Virus record (IMG/VR): IMGVR_UViG_3300025133_000369 | Coordinates: 1-33,960 of that record | DNA from: a virus | Strand: one strand, 5' to 3' | Length of the DNA: 33,960 nucleotides | Shown here: one piece after another, positions 28,823-33,960 of the stretch | How the letters are laid out: every line of letters starts with the position of its first letter | Position numbering within the stretch: the first letter of the stretch is position 1 | Program-made: the position numbers and the translations under genes | Notes under the pieces: model-generated | Database searches by the model: none | What the model was told of the DNA's origin: nothing | What the model saw: only the letters and a program-made list of their open reading frames with translations

Positions 28823-30807
28823 CAAATCCGCTCCAAATCTTCAAAAATTCTTTTAATTTCGTCTTTTACTTCGAATATCTGTTTTTCTTCTTTATCATCA
28901 TAATTAGTCTCTTTGTTCTCAAAAATTCCTTTACCTAGCCCTAACAATTCTTTTGCGCCAGCTGGCAAGTTCATTCTTATTTGCCGCGGCGGCATTCTCG
29001 CCATTTCATGAGAACCCAAAGATTTCATCTGCTGTGACCTAGGTCCGCTGGTTTTGCGTTTGTCATGTTGAACCGGCCGGTACATTTTATGCTTGGAATC
29101 TCTTGTAGTAGTTCTGCCTTCTTTATCCATCCAAACATCTGGCTTGTTCCAGCCTACTTTATCATCGCGCTTTCCTGCTGGTAATTCCGTTTCGTCCGAG
29201 CCGGGTTCTGCCAAGAGGGTTTCTTCTTCGCCTTCGCCTTCAGCGCCTAGGCTTTCATCTTCTAAGCCTGGCCCTGCTTCATCATCGAAGCCCTCTCCGG
29301 ATCCTAGGCCAAGGTCTTCGTCGGCGCCTAGGCCTCCGCCGCCGCCTAGGCCTCCTACGACTTCTTCGGCGACCTGATCGAGTTGAGCGGATATCCTTCT
29401 ATCAAAGAATAGCTCGCGTTGGTTTCTTAAGAATTCTTCATCGGAAACATCAAATAAATGTTCAGCGATCCATCTCTTGCTAAAATAGCCTTCCACGGCA
29501 GCGCTTGCTACATCAAACTTTGTTCTCCATGTTTCAAGTTCTTGAAGCTCTGATATCTTCGAGGGATTGTTCAATCTTAAAGTGTAACTAATAAGATCGT
29601 CGCCTCGGAAGCCCAAAAGATACAAGTGAACTGATGCTATTTTTTCCAATTCAGCTACTATAGAGCGCTGTAAACGCTGAATAGTTCGAGCAAAGCGAAG
29701 ATCTTTTTGAGCTAAAGCTCCCTTGTCTTCAGCTTCGCCGTCGCCGCTGATGAGATACGACTGTGGGATTTTAATTGCTGCAAATACTTTTTCGCGAAGG
29801 TATTTTACGTCGTCGATATCTCCTGTAAAAGTACCGCCGGGAAGGCTTACGATCTCTGTCTTCGTGCCGCCGCGAGTAGGAATAAAATAATCTTCTTCAA
29901 CTGACATTGGATTGTAACGAAGGTCTACTCGCCCGGTGTCGGGGTCAACAATCTGATTTCTTTTCATTGAAGTTATGAACCGATTCATAAATTGTTCAAC
30001 ATCTTGAGGGGGAATATTTCCTACATCTACATAAAAAACTCTTCTCTCTGGAGAGCGAACGATGCGATATGCCATCATTGCATCTTCTAATAATGTTAGT
30101 TGTCTCCATATTCTTCTAGAAGAATCTAATACAGAGGTGCCATATGGCGCGAACTTATCATTGCCGAGAACTCTAAAATGAGCCACTTGCCAATTTTCAA
30201 ATGTAACTCCAGCGCTGTTCCACTGGTATTGAATGTAATTTGGATTATTTTTGTCTTGACCTTCCATTCTTTCAAGCTCGCGGGACGGGAGACCAATTAC
30301 GTTTTTAATTCCCATTTCGGTATCGATATCCAAGTACAAGTAAAAATCGCCATATTTACACATAGTTCGGGCCCAACCAAAAAGATTGAACTCTAAGTTT
30401 AAAACTTTATAAAATAACGTTTCTAGTATCTGTTTAATTTCTTCGTCCGGACATTGAATGCGCAACATTTTATTATAAGCATTAAATGTCGTCATCTCAT
30501 CAGCATAAATATCCAATGCGGATGCTAGTTCTGGCATGTATTCCATTTGATCGAAATCTGCATATCTCGTTAGCCGTGCCTGAGTATCCATATTATAAGA
30601 GGAAAAGTTGTCTAGCGGATTATATCCGAGCCTTTCAAACTTTTGACCCGCAACATCATTGAAAGTTCTAGCGTATTTGTCTAGCCTCCTTCTGCGTAAC
30701 TTTCTTGTATTCTGTGTTCTATAGTTTATTATAGGTCCAGAAAAAAGACGTGTTAATCTCTTAAAAAGAGGAGATTCGGGGTTTTTTGTGTTTTTGTTAT
30801 CAGCCAT
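28822..30807 (-). CDS. gp20: Portal protein (gp20-like) with acidic/Gly-rich insert
   Basis: Forms the dodecameric vertex through which DNA is packaged. The 661-residue protein has the T4-like core: MEYMPELASALDIYADEMTT (about 89-108), FNLFGWARTMCKYGDFYLYLD (about 139-159), RIVRSPERRVFYVDVGNIPP (about 247-266) and YLREKVFAAIKIPQSYLISGD (about 336-356). T4 gp20 has 524 residues; the excess is C-terminal. Residues about 479-540 are Gly/Glu/Asp-rich low complexity, followed by a basic stretch (WMDKEGRTTTRDSKHKMYRP) and a charged helical end. AAAGGAT precedes the ATG. It follows the terminase gene by 3 nt. Confidence 0.93.
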   Translation of the reverse strand: MADNKNTKNPESPLFKRLTRLFSGPIINYRTQNTRKLRRRRLDKYARTFNDVAGQKFERLGYNPLDNFSSYNMDTQARLTRYADFDQMEYMPELASALDIYADEMTTFNAYNKMLRIQCPDEEIKQILETLFYKVLNLEFNLFGWARTMCKYGDFYLYLDIDTEMGIKNVIGLPSRELERMEGQDKNNPNYIQYQWNSAGVTFENWQVAHFRVLGNDKFAPYGTSVLDSSRRIWRQLTLLEDAMMAYRIVRSPERRVFYVDVGNIPPQDVEQFMNRFITSMKRNQIVDPDTGRVDLRYNPMSVEEDYFIPTRGGTKTEIVSLPGGTFTGDIDDVKYLREKVFAAIKIPQSYLISGDGEAEDKGALAQKDLRFARTIQRLQRSIVAELEKIASVHLYLLGFRGDDLISYTLRLNNPSKISELQELETWRTKFDVASAAVEGYFSKRWIAEHLFDVSDEEFLRNQRELFFDRRISAQLDQVAEEVVGGLGGGGGLGADEDLGLGSGEGFDDEAGPGLEDESLGAEGEGEEETLLAEPGSDETELPAGKRDDKVGWNKPDVWMDKEGRTTTRDSKHKMYRPVQHDKRKTSGPRSQQMKSLGSHEMARMPPRQIRMNLPAGAKELLGLGKGIFENKETNYDDKEEKQIFEVKDEIKRIFEDLERI

Positions 30808-30810
30808 TAT

Positions 30811-32388
30811 CTATCCTTTAAAAATCCATGCGAATTCTTTCATTTTGTTTTGCTCATCAGTTAGTTTTTCGCTTAAATTTCTTTTTCTTTGCCCGGGTAC
30901 TGTGGTGTCTAAAGTAGTGTGACTAGTAACCATGGCATTTAAAAATGCTTTTTTGTATTGAATATCTCTTTGATTCTCAATAATTGCAGTATCCCTCACC
31001 CAACAGCCAATAGAAGCTGCCATTACCAAGTCATCGTTATAACTTCTTTGGGCTTCTGGGCGACCATTTCTCCAAATAAAAGTATCTAGTTCATTCGCCA
31101 AACGTTTAGAATAAATAGTTAATACTTTATTTCTTATAAATTCCTCAAATTTGGCAATAATCAAAGGTCTAGTTTTATGGGAAGTTGTGAAGCCGGGGAC
31201 AATAGAAGAATTGCCTTCTGCAGCATACTGTTCTACGTACTCATGTGTACCTTTTTTAGAAAAATAAATGTTTGTATATCCTCGATCTTTAAGCTTATCT
31301 AAAACATGATAGCCAACGGAGTTGTTTTCAATAACTACCATTGCATTATTATATTGTAACCCAGTTGTATTAATAATTTCAGCAAAAATATCAGGAGTTG
31401 GTTTTCCTTTATATTCGCATATTATTTCCATCGTTTCTAATTTGAAAACATGAAATGTGCTAGAGTCAGCACCGTCACCTCTGGCCACGTCAGCAGCCAA
31501 TAGATAGTTGTTTTCATTTTTTGGTTCCTCCCAGATCCATGTATTGCGATCGAACCCAACACGATGTACAGGCTCGCGTATCATACTTTTAATTCTCAAT
31601 ATGTCATCCGAATGTATTACAGTTTCGCCAGAAGTATTGAAATTGCATTCATATTCTTGAGCAATTTGGCGCTTGCTCATATTTTTTGTTTCTACTTCAA
31701 ACCAATTGGCATCGCGATCAGGGTGCTCCGGCCATGGCAGACTAATAGGGAAAAATTCGTTTTCGCCGCTTTCGGCTCCGACGTACGTTTCATGAAACCA
31801 ATCACCTACGCCATTTGGAGTAGAAATTGCTATACAACGCCCACCAGTAGAAATCGTAGGATATAAACCGGTCCAGAGTTCATCTAAACCGTCGATGTGT
31901 GCAGCTTCATCGATAACAAGAAGAGACAATGCTTCTGAGCGGCCTGCATCGCCAGAAGTTGATGATGCTTTTACTTGACTGCCGTTGAACAACTCAATAC
32001 TATTTTTGTTATCAACTGAGAATTTAGATATACAAATCCATTCCGGAAGATTTTTAAGAATAGTTTTTACTTTTTTTACCATGTTTGCTGCAGTGGTGAG
32101 CTTTGTTGCAACAATAAGAACATTTTTATCCCTGTGGAACAAAATTAGCCATGCTATATAGGCTGCTGTAATCGTTGATATTCCTAATTGGCGGGCTTTT
32201 AAGACAACTATAAAACGATGTAATGCTAGGTCTTCAACTAGTTCAGATTGAAAATCATATGTTTTAAAAGGAATTAAGCCCTTGCCAGGGTGGGGAATTT
32301 TACAGTAAGTGTTTATAAAGTAAACCGGATCTTTGCCGGATTTTACTATCTCTTTTACTATTTTTTCTTTGGTAAGTTTGTACGTCAT
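30811..32388 (-). CDS. terL: Terminase large subunit (gp17-like)
   Basis: DNA-packaging ATPase and nuclease. Walker A is KARQLGIST (64-72), with the RQ typical of the T4 type. Walker B is LLVIDEAAH (156-164, catalytic E161). The coupling motif is AISTPNG (187-193). The nuclease domain has LAADVARGDGAD (D300), VIENNS (E354) and YNDDLVMA (D452/D453). Length 525 is shorter than T4 gp17 (610). The start overlaps the previous stop (ATGATTAATG). A small terminase subunit is not evident in the window; it may be the 181-aa gene upstream or lie outside. Confidence 0.95.
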   Translation of the reverse strand: MTYKLTKEKIVKEIVKSGKDPVYFINTYCKIPHPGKGLIPFKTYDFQSELVEDLALHRFIVVLKARQLGISTITAAYIAWLILFHRDKNVLIVATKLTTAANMVKKVKTILKNLPEWICISKFSVDNKNSIELFNGSQVKASSTSGDAGRSEALSLLVIDEAAHIDGLDELWTGLYPTISTGGRCIAISTPNGVGDWFHETYVGAESGENEFFPISLPWPEHPDRDANWFEVETKNMSKRQIAQEYECNFNTSGETVIHSDDILRIKSMIREPVHRVGFDRNTWIWEEPKNENNYLLAADVARGDGADSSTFHVFKLETMEIICEYKGKPTPDIFAEIINTTGLQYNNAMVVIENNSVGYHVLDKLKDRGYTNIYFSKKGTHEYVEQYAAEGNSSIVPGFTTSHKTRPLIIAKFEEFIRNKVLTIYSKRLANELDTFIWRNGRPEAQRSYNDDLVMAASIGCWVRDTAIIENQRDIQYKKAFLNAMVTSHTTLDTTVPGQRKRNLSEKLTDEQNKMKEFAWIFKG

Positions 32389-32933
32389 TAATCATTTTTT
32401 CTAGTTACATTCTTTGGTTTTTTATCCGTACTTAACTCAAGAAACTTACGGAAACTTTCCTCATGGGTTGCATCTTTAAAGGGATTATCAACTGGAACAA
32501 CGTCTTTCATGTTGCCAACTGTGTAAACCTTAGTACCTTGGACCCATGTTCGAAGTTTTGACATGTTTTGGAGTAATATATCGCAAGGACCGTCAGGCGA
32601 CAATGTTAATGCTTCATCGGTTAAAGATTTATATTCTTTTTTTAAGAATTTAGCAATGTCTGCATATATTTGTTCTATTTCATCGTGCAGTTTTGTATTG
32701 TGAAAAGAAGACATTGGCATCTCAGACTGATAGGTTACAATCAACTTTGGGCCACTCATTCGAACTTTAAAGCCGTCAATGACTCTAGAATCATTGATTG
32801 CGCAGCCTTGTTCTCTTTTAAGGCCAATGACTTTTTCATCATCTTCTTCCACAAATCTCTTATCATGGGAACCATCATATGCGTTTGCAGCTGCCTGATT
32901 GATTCCTTTTACTATATCATATACTGTAGCCAT
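32388..32933 (-). CDS. Conserved protein of unknown function upstream of terminase
   Basis: 181 residues. The N-terminus VYDIVKGINQAAANAYDGSHD is followed by IGLKREQGCAINDSRVIDGFK (about 36-56), VRMSGPKLIVTYQSEM and DEIEQIYADIAKFLKKEYKSL (about 84-104). I recognise it as a recurrent neighbour of terminase in environmental T4-like phages but not its function. The C-terminus is polar and likely flexible. A virion or tail-completion role is possible, and a small terminase role cannot be excluded. AAGGAG lies within the end of the upstream gene. Confidence 0.72.
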   Translation of the reverse strand: MATVYDIVKGINQAAANAYDGSHDKRFVEEDDEKVIGLKREQGCAINDSRVIDGFKVRMSGPKLIVTYQSEMPMSSFHNTKLHDEIEQIYADIAKFLKKEYKSLTDEALTLSPDGPCDILLQNMSKLRTWVQGTKVYTVGNMKDVVPVDNPFKDATHEESFRKFLELSTDKKPKNVTRKND

Positions 32934-33323
32934 TTATTTTTGCTCCTTGTTGTTTGGTCTCCACCCGGTTAACCATCTTTCTTCGCGATCCTCTACCCAT
33001 TGAATATAGCATTTCCAGCAACATTCAAATTTATTCATATAAAGATCGTCTTTTAAATTAAAAGAATATTCTCCACATACAGGACATATTCTCTTACTTT
33101 CTCTACTAATTAGATTTTTACACAACAAAAAGCCATATTGATTAACTTTCTCAGTATTATCGTTTTTGTTGTCGCAAGTCGAATAAAATTCTTTCAGTTG
33201 ATTTAAATATTCTTTTTCTTTTTTATCGTTCCATTTCGATTTTGGATTGACTATGGCATCTTCACCAAACTTTTTTGCAATTGCCTTTTCTATTCTAGCT
33301 ATGCTGTTCAAATCTTTTTTCAT
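32934..33323 (-). CDS. Zinc-ribbon protein of unknown function
   Basis: 129 residues. The C-terminal half contains CPVCGEYSFNLKDDLYMNK (about 80-98) and then CCWKC (about 101-105), so CxxC and CxxC about 20 residues apart likely bind one zinc. It ends VEDREERWLTGWRP, a tail I associate with small proteins near phage terminase genes. The N-terminal half is helical and Lys/Glu-rich. It might be a DNA- or terminase-binding protein, but no function is established. It starts 6 nt after the tail-fibre gene stop, and its 3' end adjoins the 181-aa gene. Confidence 0.75.
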   Translation of the reverse strand: MKKDLNSIARIEKAIAKKFGEDAIVNPKSKWNDKKEKEYLNQLKEFYSTCDNKNDNTEKVNQYGFLLCKNLISRESKRICPVCGEYSFNLKDDLYMNKFECCWKCYIQWVEDREERWLTGWRPNNKEQK

Positions 33324-33329
33324 GATATT

Positions 33330-33960
33330 TTATTGTTCAAAAGAAATAGTTTGCCATTCTCCATCTGCTACAATCTTTAATCGATGGGTGTCTGATTCAT
33401 AAAGCATCAAGCCATTGAGCGCGGAAGTTGCCGTAGGTTTGGCTGCGCTTTGGACTCTTGGCAACATAAGCCCTTGATCGCTTGATGATAATTCTAAGAT
33501 CGCGTCTTCATCGGGTTCAGTCGTGCCTATACCAACCTCACCAGTATCGGTGATAGCCATCTTAGGAGTTGCACTAGCGTAGCGACCGTTGGTTGATGTT
33601 GAAAATACCATATTAATCGCGGAGGCTATGTGAAGGTCATTGTTAGATGGTGATGTCGCATGATATATAGCAGAGTCTACGAGTCCTCCGTCTTGTCTGA
33701 GAATAATAATTGGATTGTCGCCTTCGTTGTTGTTGTCTGTGTCGGCCTCTACGATAAGAGTGGCGTCAGTTGTTGATGTGCTGATGTGTAGAAGGCCGTC
33801 TGGTGATGAATTACCAATGCCTACTCTGTTATTCCCTGCATCGACGTGCAGCACCACATTTCCGTTATCAGCCATAACTTGTGTATCACGGTCTCTATTG
33901 GCGTTATTTATTTTAATAGTCCCATCATACTTCAAGAAAGAATATCCGTTAGCAACTAGA
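33330..33960 (-). CDS. Tail-fibre-like virion protein, 5' end outside window
   Basis: At least 210 residues; the frame is open to the window edge with no in-frame ATG (a TTG at 33935 is the only internal start candidate), so this is probably the 3' end of a longer gene. Two repeats, NRVGIGNSSPDGLLHI and GEVGIGTTEPDEDAILEL, are the 'VGIGT..P...L.i' units found in phage tail fibres and other trimeric beta-structured appendages. Asp/Asn/Thr/Ser-rich beta stretches lie between them, and the C-terminus (NGLMLYESDTHRLKIVADGEW) is a typical fibre ending. It would act in host recognition. Confidence 0.8.
   Translation of the reverse strand, partial: LVANGYSFLKYDGTIKINNANRDRDTQVMADNGNVVLHVDAGNNRVGIGNSSPDGLLHISTSTTDATLIVEADTDNNNEGDNPIIILRQDGGLVDSAIYHATSPSNNDLHIASAINMVFSTSTNGRYASATPKMAITDTGEVGIGTTEPDEDAILELSSSDQGLMLPRVQSAAKPTATSALNGLMLYESDTHRLKIVADGEWQTISFEQ

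Noticed and set aside
29093-29377. 94-codon plus-strand ORF, Pro/Ser-rich
   Set aside because: Antisense of the Gly/Glu-rich low-complexity portal segment.
1-33960. CRISPR array, insertion sequence, integrase or attachment site
   Set aside because: I saw no spaced direct repeats, no transposase or integrase motifs and no long terminal inverted repeats in the window.

Overview
The window is part of the genome of a tailed, contractile-tail bacteriophage (myovirus) with a T4-type virion gene set. Every gene I can support lies on the minus strand, so the window reads from base 33960 down to base 1. The DNA looks AT-rich. Genes are tightly packed, with many ATGA/TAATG overlaps and strong AAGGAG-type ribosome binding sites. 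The combination of T4-like head and tail genes, a phage ribosomal protein bS21, a RecA-like recombinase and a family A DNA polymerase suggests an environmental (probably aquatic) phage distant from cultured T4. The bacterial host cannot be read from the sequence.

Layout in transcription order. (1) 33960-30811: the 3' end of a tail-fibre-like gene, a zinc-ribbon protein, a conserved unknown, and the large terminase. (2) 30807-22751, head assembly: portal, two conserved unknowns, a small membrane protein, a tiny ORF carrying two GC-rich hairpins, prohead protease, a small head-associated protein, bS21, the acidic prohead scaffold, and the major capsid protein followed by a near-perfect terminator. 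(3) 22540-18917: a small beta-rich virion protein with its own terminator, a very basic disordered protein, and three neck or tail-completion proteins. (4) 18870-4275, tail: sheath, two tandem paralogous tube proteins, a gp26-like hub protein, a small overlapping ORF, a conserved small protein, the tape measure, a baseplate protein, a gp53-like wedge protein, and two large structural proteins. (5) 4278-1, replication and recombination: a short family A DNA polymerase without an exonuclease domain, a divergent tubulin/FtsZ-like protein, a gp32-like ssDNA-binding protein lacking the zinc cysteines, two small unknowns, and a RecA/UvsX-like recombinase cut by the window edge.

How they work together. 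Terminase packages DNA through the portal into a prohead built on the scaffold and matured by the protease. The neck proteins join the filled head to a sheath/tube tail whose length is set by the tape measure. The replication genes follow the last tail gene without a gap: the polymerase start codon overlaps the preceding stop codon, so the two modules may share a transcript.

Most unusual points: the tubulin-like gene sandwiched between polymerase and ssDNA-binding protein, the stripped-down polymerase, bS21 inside the head cluster, the two GC-rich hairpins ahead of the protease, and a recurring ACTAATTA box in the short gaps upstream of several structural genes.
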